A stretch of DNA of 64,000 nucleotides from NCBI RefSeq assembly GCF_026410405.1, contig NZ_JAPMLN010000018.1:1-64000 (forward strand), read 5' to 3'. The notes beneath the pieces were generated by a model. It was not told where the DNA came from, ran no database searches, and saw only the letters and a list, made by a program, of their open reading frames with translations. Position 1 is the stretch's first letter. Each line of letters begins with the position of its first letter. This document shows, in pieces, positions 35,889 to 43,876 of this stretch. Both the position numbers and the translations under genes were made by a program. The stretch is from Marinicella gelatinilytica (GTDB lineage: Bacteria > Pseudomonadota > Gammaproteobacteria > Xanthomonadales > Marinicellaceae).

Positions 35889-36637
35889 AATTTAAATCCA
35901 CTATGTATGGCGACAATACCGGCTGATAAGTTCTGATAACGGCACATCTCTAAACCGGCTTGCTCAAACATGGCCTGTAACTGTTCTTGATTCGGGTGTT
36001 TTTCAATGGATTCCACCAGATATTGATAGGAATCACGATCACCGGTGACGCGATGACCGATTTCTGGAAGAAGTTTAAATGAATAAAGTTGATAAATTTT
36101 GTTAAGCAAAGGCTGTGTAACTTTGGAAAATTCCAAAACCATGGCTTTACCGCCCGGTTTTAAAACACGGTAAATTTCGTTTAATGCTTGTTGTTTATCT
36201 GTGACATTGCGTAACCCGAAAGCCATGGTGACAGCGTCAAAACTGTTGTCGTCATATGGCAATTGTTCCGCATTCATTTGTTGGCAGCTAAAACGTCCAA
36301 AATAGCCGGCATCAATCAGTCTTGCTTCACCAACATCCAACATGGCTTGGTTAATATCACCTAACACCACATGACCATCAGCGCCAATTTGTGACATCAT
36401 CAGTTGAGCAATGTCACCGGTACCTCCGGCTAAATCCAATACCCGGTGACCCTTTTGAATACCGGAAGTGGCTACAAAATGGCGTTTCCATAAACGATGA
36501 ATGCCACCGGACATCAGGTCGTTCATTAAATCATAACGATTGGCGACCGATGTGAATACTTGTTCAACCAGTTTTTGTTTTTCCTCGGTGGCAACCTGAC
36601 GGTAGCCGAAATCAGTGGTTTTATGCGTCATGTTCAT
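35885..36637 (-). CDS. ubiE: ubiquinone/menaquinone C-methyltransferase
   Basis: A 250-aa SAM-dependent methyltransferase for the ubiquinone ring. It shows the UbiE signature blocks RYDLMNDLMSGGIHRLWK, VLDLAGGTGDIA (motif I), DAVTMAFGLRNVTD and RVLKPGGKAMVLEFSK. It overlaps the upstream dehydrogenase by 17 bases. An ATG two codons downstream is an alternative start. Confidence 0.96.
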   Translation of the reverse strand: MNMTHKTTDFGYRQVATEEKQKLVEQVFTSVANRYDLMNDLMSGGIHRLWKRHFVATSGIQKGHRVLDLAGGTGDIAQLMMSQIGADGHVVLGDINQAMLDVGEARLIDAGYFGRFSCQQMNAEQLPYDDNSFDAVTMAFGLRNVTDKQQALNEIYRVLKPGGKAMVLEFSKVTQPLLNKIYQLYSFKLLPEIGHRVTGDRDSYQYLVESIEKHPNQEQLQAMFEQAGLEMCRYQNLSAGIVAIHSGFKL

Positions 36638-37538
36638 TGTCCGGAACTAGTTCTTTGTCGTTGAGTAAGCAACGTTTGAGACGAATCAGGGCTGAAATGT
36701 CTTCATCGCCATAACCGGCTTCAGATAAACGCCGGTAATCTTCAATGCTATTTTGTACCAAAGGCAGGGAGGCATCCATACTGTCTAAAGTGGACTGGCA
36801 TATATGCAGATCTTTTAACAACAAATCGAGTTTAAACCCCAGATTAAATTGATCTTTAATCATGGTTTGTCCGCGGTTTTCCAGAAACCAGTTACCGGCG
36901 GCACCGGCACTGAGGACTTCCACCACTTTTTTGACATCCAGCTTACATTGTTCTGCCATAGCCAGAGCAGAACATACGGCTTGAGCAACGCCTGCGACCA
37001 TGACTTGATTAACTGCTTTAGTTGCCTGACCTTGGCCAACTTTACCCATATGGGTGATTTGACTGCCAATGGCGGAAAAAATGTCTTCAGCTCGCTTATA
37101 TTGGGCGCGATCGCCACCAACCATAATAGATAATGAGCCTTTTTTTGCGCCTTCAACGCCACCTGAAACCGGTGCATCTAAAAAGGCAATACCATTGGCG
37201 GCCAGATCGTCACTTAAAGATTGCGCAGTTTGCGGAGATACAGTTGAACAGTCTATGACGACTGAACCTGGTTTAAGAAGCGGAATGATACTGTTAATAA
37301 TGGATTTTAAATCATCATCTGCAGAAACACAGGTTAACACGGTATCTGCCGCTGCGAACAAGGCAGCGTCATCTGAGAATGCCGTTAAGCCAAGTTCTTT
37401 CTGCATGGCATGAGCCTTGCCTTCCGTGCGATTTTTTACGCCTATCAATAAACCTTGCTGATTCAAATTGCGAGCCATGGGGCGGCCCATAGCACCTAAA
37501 CCGTAAACCACCACTTGGTGAAGTTTATCAACTGTCAT
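36621..37538 (-). CDS. NAD(P)-dependent beta-hydroxyacid dehydrogenase (HIBADH family)
   Basis: A 305-aa oxidoreductase of the 3-hydroxyisobutyrate/tartronate-semialdehyde reductase family. It has the Rossmann motif YGLGAMGRPMARNL, substrate loop DAPVSGGVEGAKKGSLSIMVGG and catalytic lysine in GQGQATKAVNQ. The exact substrate cannot be decided; 3-hydroxyisobutyrate (valine degradation), tartronate semialdehyde and succinic semialdehyde are possible. First gene of the unit leading into ubiE-ubiJ-ubiB. Confidence 0.82.
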   Translation of the reverse strand: MTVDKLHQVVVYGLGAMGRPMARNLNQQGLLIGVKNRTEGKAHAMQKELGLTAFSDDAALFAAADTVLTCVSADDDLKSIINSIIPLLKPGSVVIDCSTVSPQTAQSLSDDLAANGIAFLDAPVSGGVEGAKKGSLSIMVGGDRAQYKRAEDIFSAIGSQITHMGKVGQGQATKAVNQVMVAGVAQAVCSALAMAEQCKLDVKKVVEVLSAGAAGNWFLENRGQTMIKDQFNLGFKLDLLLKDLHICQSTLDSMDASLPLVQNSIEDYRRLSEAGYGDEDISALIRLKRCLLNDKELVPDNEHDA

Positions 37539-37636
37539 CTTATCTCGAATGGGTTAAAGGCGGTCATTATAACCTTTAAACTAAGATGATTTAAGGTTTT
37601 CGGATGGAAGTAATGACCTAAATCAAGATTTTAACG

Positions 37637-37686
37637 GAGACCTGAGGTAAGTCTGGTATATATAAACATGACTTACCAGAGGCCTT
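37637..37686. repeat. inverted repeat resembling the MITE ends
   Basis: GAGACCTGAGGTAAGTC (37637-37653) and GACTTACCAGAGGCCTT (37670-37686) form an imperfect hairpin with a 16-base loop. Both arms resemble the MITE termini at 178-336, apart from two or three changes. It may be a minimal relic of that element or the terminator of the OmpA-type gene. Confidence 0.4.
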
Positions 37687-37705
37687 ATTATATTGTCAGG
37701 TGAAT

Positions 37706-38353
37706 TTAATAATCCGGTGCCGCGGTGACGTATAATTCAACGCGTCTATTCTGTGCGCGACCATTAACTGTGTTGTTATCAGCAATGGGTTGGGTTTCAC
37801 CCATACCAATGGTGGTTAAACGATTACCCTGTATACCGTTATTTTCCAAGTAAGAGGCAACACTGTTAGCACGTCGTTGTGATAAGGTCATATTGTAATT
37901 ATCATTACCTGTGGAATCGGTGTGACCAATGACGTCCAGTTGTGTGTCTTTGTACTTATATAACACTTTACCGACAGAATCTAAGGTAGAGTAAAACTCA
38001 TTTTTAATTAAATATTCATCGGTGTTAAAGGTAATATTACTGGGCATAATCAATTGAATTTGATCACCCTCACGGACCACCCGTACACCTGTGCCTTCTA
38101 ATTCTTCACGCAATTCTTTTTCTTGGTGATCCATGTAAGCACCAATTCCGGCGCCAATAGCCCCACAGCCGGCGGCGGCATTGCGGGCCGATTTGGAATT
38201 TCGAGTGGCACCAATCAGACCGCAAACCACGGCACCGGCAGCACCGTATTTAACGCTTTTGCGGACTTTATCTTCACCGGTATACGGATCAGTGGTGGTA
38301 CAGGCTGCTAAAAACAAAGTCACCAATGCTGTTATTATTATTCTTGTTTTCAT
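37706..38353 (-). CDS. OmpA-family lipoprotein (YiaD-like)
   Basis: A 215-aa outer-membrane lipoprotein with lipobox LAAC (C18). A glycine-zipper region (about 38-75, KYGAAGAVVCGLIGA) precedes an OmpA peptidoglycan-binding domain at about 105-210, with IGHTDSTGNDNYNMTLSQRRA and NRRVELYV. It should tether the outer membrane to the cell wall. Single gene. Confidence 0.88.
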   Translation of the reverse strand: MKTRIIITALVTLFLAACTTTDPYTGEDKVRKSVKYGAAGAVVCGLIGATRNSKSARNAAAGCGAIGAGIGAYMDHQEKELREELEGTGVRVVREGDQIQLIMPSNITFNTDEYLIKNEFYSTLDSVGKVLYKYKDTQLDVIGHTDSTGNDNYNMTLSQRRANSVASYLENNGIQGNRLTTIGMGETQPIADNNTVNGRAQNRRVELYVTAAPDY

Positions 38354-38467
38354 AAAAAGCTCCAGTTAGAAATCAATAAAATGATGAACGTCAGACAATA
38401 ACAAAGGCGGTTTAAAGATAGTGTTAAAAACACCGTAAAAAGTCAGAAAAATCTAATACCAGGTTGA

Positions 38468-39223
38468 TTACATCTGGTCGGAGTCAATTTTGGCTTGTCT
38501 TTTAACATTTAATAAAGGTCTAATGTCACTGAGAGGTATACCCTGGGTAAATTTTAAATAAAAGTATTTTTGAAATAAGTCTTCTTCAGTAATCAATTCC
38601 GTCTTGAATGATTCCTGGAATTCTTGTCTTTTGATGGAAGTCCATTCAGTGCCATCAATCAGGGCATTTGGGTCTTGGTAGGTCACATCCTTAATAAGGT
38701 TTTCTTCAAATTCTATGTTCGTATCAGTGGGATATCGGAGGTTATAAAGCCCGGCATCATCTAACAGAACTTGTAACTGACAAAATGGTTTAAAACCATG
38801 ATATTCACTGTCATTTTCTGTACTTTGTTTTAAAAATACCAAATATCGCTGACCTTCGCCTAAACGATCCGGGTAATAGCACTGATAATCTTCAAAACCC
38901 TTGGCACTGACGATCAATAAATCATTTTTATCTATCCCTTTGTAAGGGACTCTAACGGTTAAAAAAGCTTGTCCTTTAGCATTTAAGTCACGGGTTTTTT
39001 GGTAATCAACATTCACCACTTGTGCCACTGCCACCACATCAGCCCATTCTGCAGCTTCTTGTAAAGTGTTGAAGTCAATGGGTTCGGGTAATGCATAATC
39101 AAATTGAAATTCAGGGTTTGATTCCGGTAATAGGTTTTGAGCCGAGACCACTGTAAACAATGATGTGAGTAAGCAACTTATAATTAAATATTTCGAATGC
39201 TTGATGGCGCTGATTTTTATCAT
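38468..39223 (-). CDS. secreted protein of unknown function
   Basis: A 251-aa protein with a signal peptide (about 1-28, ending VVSAQ). I do not recognise a family with confidence. The central pattern ADVVAVAQVVNVD, VRVPYKG, then GQRYLVFLK with cysteines at CYY and FCQ resembles NTR/TIMP-like OB-fold domains seen in some secreted bacterial proteins; this is a weak hint. It begins three bases after psd ends and should be co-transcribed with sco1 and psd. Confidence 0.6.
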   Translation of the reverse strand: MIKISAIKHSKYLIISCLLTSLFTVVSAQNLLPESNPEFQFDYALPEPIDFNTLQEAAEWADVVAVAQVVNVDYQKTRDLNAKGQAFLTVRVPYKGIDKNDLLIVSAKGFEDYQCYYPDRLGEGQRYLVFLKQSTENDSEYHGFKPFCQLQVLLDDAGLYNLRYPTDTNIEFEENLIKDVTYQDPNALIDGTEWTSIKRQEFQESFKTELITEEDLFQKYFYLKFTQGIPLSDIRPLLNVKRQAKIDSDQM

Positions 39224-39226
39224 GGC

Positions 39227-40069
39227 TTATTGGTTAGTTATGGCAATGGATTGACCTAATTTGACAACGTCACCGGCATTGAGTTCGGAATGAAACTGTA
39301 TCGTGTCTTTTGGAAATAATAAAATAATCGTTGAGCCCATATTAAAGCGACCCATCTCATCACCTTTTTGGTAGTGTGTTTTGCCGGCGGGTTGTAATGT
39401 CACTGGTTTAGAGGCATACGGCGGTGTAATAACACCATTACTCACAGTTTCAATGCTGGAGACAAAAATAGCGCCCACATATACATACGCCACCGGACCC
39501 AGATTTGTTTCTAAATGATTGACCAAGCGTTCATTGCGAGCAAATAAGCGTGGTATTTCTCGGCTAGTCCAGTCTGCGACACTGAATAAACGGCCGGGAA
39601 TATGGCGCATACTTTTTAAGCCACACTCTAAGGGTGCGTGCATCCGGTGATAGTCTTTGGGTGATAAGTAAATGGTAATAAATTGACCATCACGGTAATC
39701 AGCATCAATCTCTGTGGCGAGAAGCTCTTTAACGCTGTAACTGTGGTTTTTGGCCTGGATAATACGACCTTGTTTGATTTCACCTAATTGCGATATTACC
39801 CCGTCCACCGGAGAAATGATGTGGTTTGCCCGTTCATCGATGACTCTGGCATCCGGTTTTAAAGCCCGGGTAAAAAAAGCATTAAAATGAGGGTAGGCAT
39901 TGAAGTCAGACTCGGCGGCTTCTTCCACATCAATATTAAATTTTTTGACCATGGTCTTGATGGTCAGATTTTTAATCCAGTTTACCCGAATACGCATAAC
40001 ATAATACATCAACCGGGAAAGCATGCGATGTGGTAAAATGTATTGAAAAAACAGGGCTATTTTTTTCAT
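39227..40069 (-). CDS. psd: phosphatidylserine decarboxylase
   Basis: A 280-aa proenzyme that makes phosphatidylethanolamine. Autocleavage should take place at G245-S246 in FNMGSTIILLF, where the usual LGST is MGST, giving a pyruvoyl group on the small subunit. D89 (SPVDG) and H144 (YHRMHAP) complete the processing site. Membrane association follows from the hydrophobic N terminus. TAATG-coupled to sco1 upstream. Confidence 0.94.
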   Translation of the reverse strand: MKKIALFFQYILPHRMLSRLMYYVMRIRVNWIKNLTIKTMVKKFNIDVEEAAESDFNAYPHFNAFFTRALKPDARVIDERANHIISPVDGVISQLGEIKQGRIIQAKNHSYSVKELLATEIDADYRDGQFITIYLSPKDYHRMHAPLECGLKSMRHIPGRLFSVADWTSREIPRLFARNERLVNHLETNLGPVAYVYVGAIFVSSIETVSNGVITPPYASKPVTLQPAGKTHYQKGDEMGRFNMGSTIILLFPKDTIQFHSELNAGDVVKLGQSIAITNQ

Positions 40070-40668
40070 TAGAGTTCCAGTAGTTCTAAGTCAGCAGTGA
40101 TGGTTTCAACCTCATGTGGTGTGGTGAAAATGCCCACTCTTTGCGCGTCCTCATTAAGAACAAACCAAGCTGCGGTGTGGTCCACTTGGTAACTCATATC
40201 ACCTGGCTCATGGTCTTCCACTTGATAGGCAACACCTAATTGAGAAGCTAATTTTTTCAGGTTATCGTCATCAGCGGTATAGGCCTTAAAATCAGGATTA
40301 AAATAAGCAATGTAATCTTTTAAAGTATTCGGTTTATCGCGTTCGGGGTCTACCGAAATAAACACAAACTGGGGTGGTGTATGGCCGGAATCTTGTAGTT
40401 TTTTATTGATTTTTTGCATGTCCAACAAGGTGGTCGGGCAGATATCAGGGCAGTGCGTGAAGCCGAAAAATACCACACTATATTGTCCCGTTAAGTCGTC
40501 TATGCTAACGGTATTACCGGTTTTACTGATTAATTGGATGTCATCAAGTAGCAAAGGTTGAGGGAAAACCTTCAAGGCTTGAAAATCTTTGTTTGCCAGG
40601 TTTTCGTTATCATCAGATTGACAGGCGGCTAATATCAGGAACATACATAGGGCTAAATATATTCGCAT
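40069..40668 (-). CDS. SCO1/SenC-family copper chaperone lipoprotein
   Basis: A 199-aa lipoprotein with thioredoxin fold that delivers copper to the CuA site of cytochrome oxidase or acts as a thiol-disulfide protein. Copper ligands are C73 and C77 (THCPDICPT) and H164 (QVDHTAAW). The start is the ATG at 40668, where GGAGAA lies upstream and the lipobox LAAC (C16) falls at a normal distance. A longer open frame to 40701 is rejected. Confidence 0.9.
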   Translation of the reverse strand: MRIYLALCMFLILAACQSDDNENLANKDFQALKVFPQPLLLDDIQLISKTGNTVSIDDLTGQYSVVFFGFTHCPDICPTTLLDMQKINKKLQDSGHTPPQFVFISVDPERDKPNTLKDYIAYFNPDFKAYTADDDNLKKLASQLGVAYQVEDHEPGDMSYQVDHTAAWFVLNEDAQRVGIFTTPHEVETITADLELLEL

Positions 40669-40755
40669 TAAGTTTCTCCATGGGCGATAAAGGATTGCCA
40701 TTTGAGTTTAAAAAAGGCATTGTAGTATGTTTTGGCTATTTCGCATAATTCAAGC

Positions 40756-41661
40756 ATGACCTTAACACAATTATTTAACCAACTGCTTACCAAACTTTCT
40801 TCTGCAGATGTCCATTATGGTCAAGGCAATGCCACAGCAGAAGATGATGTTATATTATTATTGATGGCGGTTTTAAATGTCGATTTTGAGACGCTGAACC
40901 AAATGGCTGATCGAGCAATTAGCGCATCGCTACAAGCACAAGCGCTTGATTTAATGGTTAAGCGCATTGAGCTACAACGTCCGATGGCGTATATCGTCGG
41001 TTTTTCAATCTTTGCCGGATTAAAGTTTCATGTGGATGAACGGGTATTAATACCACGTTCACCGTTTGCTGAATTAATAGATAAAGGCTTTCATCCACAC
41101 ATGAATATCCAAGAAGTGGATCAGGTCTTGGATTTATGTACCGGTAGTGGCTGTATCGGTTTGGCTTTGGCTCATTATTACCCCCATACCCGCGTTGATT
41201 TGGCTGACTTATCAGCAGCAGCTTTAGCCGTAGCGGAACAAAATCGGCAGCACTTAGGGCTCACAGACAGATGCCGATTAATTGAGTCAGATTTATGGCA
41301 AAACATTGATCAAAAGTATGACCTGATTATCAGTAATCCACCCTATGTCAGTGCCGATGAGCATGGTGATTTACCAGCTGAATTCAGCCATGAGCCGGCC
41401 ATGGCTTTGGTCAGTCCAATGAATGGTTTATTATTGCCGATTGAGATTTTGGCGAAGGCGGCAAATTACCTTAATTCAGCGGGGTTTTTATTTTTGGAAG
41501 TGGGGTATAGTGACATGTCCTTACAGTCGATGTTACCGGATGTGCCATTTGAATGGTTGGAGTTTGATTATGGTGGCCAAGGAATATGTGTTTTTAATCG
41601 TCAAGATTTGATAAAGTACCAACCTTATTTTGTCGCTGTTTTAGAGTCCCATGTCGCATAA
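40756..41661 (+). CDS. prmB: ribosomal protein uL3 glutamine methyltransferase
   Basis: A 301-aa SAM-dependent N5-glutamine methyltransferase of the HemK/PrmB family, modifying ribosomal protein uL3. It has [18 protein letters not shown], the SAM loop [15 protein letters not shown] and the catalytic SNPPYV. RSPFAEL follows PrmB rather than PrmC. The ATG at 40756 fits homologues; a TTG eight codons upstream is possible. Its end overlaps aroC by 11 bases. Confidence 0.92.
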   Translation: MTLTQLFNQLLTKLSSADVHYGQGNATAEDDVILLLMAVLNVDFETLNQMADRAISASLQAQALDLMVKRIELQRPMAYIVGFSIFAGLKFHVDERVLIPRSPFAELIDKGFHPHMNIQEVDQVLDLCTGSGCIGLALAHYYPHTRVDLADLSAAALAVAEQNRQHLGLTDRCRLIESDLWQNIDQKYDLIISNPPYVSADEHGDLPAEFSHEPAMALVSPMNGLLLPIEILAKAANYLNSAGFLFLEVGYSDMSLQSMLPDVPFEWLEFDYGGQGICVFNRQDLIKYQPYFVAVLESHVA

Positions 41662-42727
41662 TACATTTGGTAAAAATTTACGCTTTACCTCCTTTGGAGA
41701 GTCCCATGGATCAACCATAGGTTGTGTGCTGGACGGTTTTCCACCGGGCATGCCGATTACACCGGAGGAAATCAAACATGAATTACGGCGACGTGCCACC
41801 GGTCGCTCTAAACACACCTCACAAAGACGTGAGCAGGATGATGTACAGATTGTTAGCGGGGTTTTTGAGGGTGTTACCACCGGCCATCCGATTGCACTAA
41901 TTATTGAAAACACTGATGCCAAGAGTAAGGATTACAGTAACATCGCTAAACAAATCCGCCCGGGACATGGCGATTACAGTTATTGGAAAAAATATGGCAT
42001 TCGTGATTATCGTGGCGGCGGTCGTTCATCCGCCAGAGAAACCACGATGCGGGTGGCCGCCGGTGCCTTGGCTAAAAAATGGCTAAAAAAACAGCATAAC
42101 ATTGACATCATTGCCTGGTTATCCCAAATCGGTGATATTCATTTAGAAGCCGGTGATTTATCAAAAATTGATGACAGTCCATTTTTTACCGGGCAATTGG
42201 ATCGGGTGCCTGAGTTAGAAGAATTTATGCATAAACTGCGTAAATCCGGTGATTCAGTGGGTGCTTGTATCAGTGCCAAAGCGATTAATGTACCAGCTGG
42301 ATGGGGCGAACCGGTGTACGGTAAGTTGGATGCTGAGCTGGCATTAGGAATGATGAGCATTAACGCCACCAAAGGTGTTGATATAGGAGCGGGATTTGAT
42401 TCAGTGGCACAATCAGGTAGTGTCCATCGCGATGAAATCATCGATGGCGAATTTCAAAGCAATCATGCCGGCGGTATATTGGCCGGTATTTCCACCGGAC
42501 AAGACATCACCTTGAAAGTGGCCTTTAAGCCCACGTCTTCATTGCGTTTACCGGCACAAAGCATGGATGAAGACGGACACGCCGTGACTGTTGTGACCAA
42601 GGGTCGACATGATCCCTGTGTGGGTATCCGAGCCGCACCCATTGTTGAAGCCATGATGGCTTTGGTGTTAATGGATCATTGCCTGCGCCATGAAGCACAA
42701 ATCAACAGCAGCCAACATTCTTTTTAA
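41651..42727 (+). CDS. aroC: chorismate synthase
   Basis: A 358-aa FMN-dependent enzyme making chorismate from EPSP, supplying the trp genes downstream. Signatures are [19 protein letters not shown], the [14 protein letters not shown] block and [23 protein letters not shown]; histidines in GESHG and PGHGD are the catalytic ones. Overlaps prmB. Confidence 0.97.
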   Translation: MSHNTFGKNLRFTSFGESHGSTIGCVLDGFPPGMPITPEEIKHELRRRATGRSKHTSQRREQDDVQIVSGVFEGVTTGHPIALIIENTDAKSKDYSNIAKQIRPGHGDYSYWKKYGIRDYRGGGRSSARETTMRVAAGALAKKWLKKQHNIDIIAWLSQIGDIHLEAGDLSKIDDSPFFTGQLDRVPELEEFMHKLRKSGDSVGACISAKAINVPAGWGEPVYGKLDAELALGMMSINATKGVDIGAGFDSVAQSGSVHRDEIIDGEFQSNHAGGILAGISTGQDITLKVAFKPTSSLRLPAQSMDEDGHAVTVVTKGRHDPCVGIRAAPIVEAMMALVLMDHCLRHEAQINSSQHSF

Positions 42728-42746
42728 AAAACTTTTACATCATACA

Positions 42747-43766
42747 ATGAAAGAAAAATTAAATATTGCGATTGTGGGTGCCACCGGCGCGGTGGGACGG
42801 ATTATTATCGAATTATTAGAATCTCGTCAGTTCCCGGTGAATCAATTGACTTTATTAGCGAGCGCCAACAGTGCCGGAGAAAGTCTGTCTTTTGCCGGAA
42901 AAGCCATCATTGTTCAGCCTTTGGAGACTTTCGATTTTAAAGGTTATGATCTGGCATTTTTTACTGCCGGTAGTCAGGTATCGGCTCAATATGCATCACG
43001 GGCAGTCGACACTCAATGCGTGGTGATTGATAACACTTCGTATTTTCGGAATGAAGAGGATGTGCCTTTGGTTATTCCGGAAGTCAATGGTGAAGAAATC
43101 AATCGCTATCAAGATAATTACATTATTGCCAATCCCAATTGTTCAACCATTCAGATGTTATTGGCATTAGCGCCGATTCATAAAGCAGTGGGGATAGAGC
43201 GAATTAACGTGGCGACTTATCAGTCGGTATCAGGTGCCGGTCAAAAGGGTATTGATGAGTTGGCTTTGCAAACTCGTAGCCTGCTTAACTTTAAACCCCT
43301 GCAACAACATGTGTTTTCCGGCCAAATTGCTTTTAATGTGTTACCGCATATTGATGACTTTCAAGATAACGGTTATACCCGAGAAGAAATGAAAATGGTT
43401 TGGGAAACACAGAAAATATTGGATGATCGCAGCATACAAGTTAATCCTACTTGTGTTCGGGTACCGGTATTTTACGGTCACTCTGAAGCTGTTCATATTG
43501 AAACGCGAGATAAAATAACAGCACAACAAGCGCGACAGCTATTAACAAATGCAGATGGCATTGAAATTGTTGATGACCCGGCGAAATTGAGTTATCCGTC
43601 ACCGGCCATTACCGCAGCCGGGAATGATGCAGTTTATGTGGGGCGAATTCGTGAAGACATTTCATACCCCAAAGGCCTTAACATGTGGATTGTATCGGAT
43701 AATATCCGTAAAGGCGCTGCATTAAACAGCGTTCAAATTGCCGAATTATTGATAAAAAAACTGTAA
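42747..43766 (+). CDS. asd: aspartate-semialdehyde dehydrogenase
   Basis: A 339-aa enzyme of the aspartate pathway to lysine, threonine and methionine. It has the nucleotide motif IVGATGAVGR (9-18), nucleophile C132 (ANPNCSTIQ) and VPVFYGHSEAVHIE with the catalytic histidine. The start at the ATG at 42747 aligns with homologues; an earlier ATG at 42690 would overlap aroC by 38 bases. First gene of the asd-fimV-truA-trpF order known from Pseudomonas and Xanthomonas relatives. Confidence 0.94.
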   Translation: MKEKLNIAIVGATGAVGRIIIELLESRQFPVNQLTLLASANSAGESLSFAGKAIIVQPLETFDFKGYDLAFFTAGSQVSAQYASRAVDTQCVVIDNTSYFRNEEDVPLVIPEVNGEEINRYQDNYIIANPNCSTIQMLLALAPIHKAVGIERINVATYQSVSGAGQKGIDELALQTRSLLNFKPLQQHVFSGQIAFNVLPHIDDFQDNGYTREEMKMVWETQKILDDRSIQVNPTCVRVPVFYGHSEAVHIETRDKITAQQARQLLTNADGIEIVDDPAKLSYPSPAITAAGNDAVYVGRIREDISYPKGLNMWIVSDNIRKGAALNSVQIAELLIKKL

Positions 43767-43876
43767 ATAAGAATAGCTTAGCGGTTATTTTTTAGTTAAA
43801 TTCTTGCTATTTTATTGTAGAATTAGTTACTATCACAACACTAAGTCGTATCTAACAGCACACACACGGGTAAATT

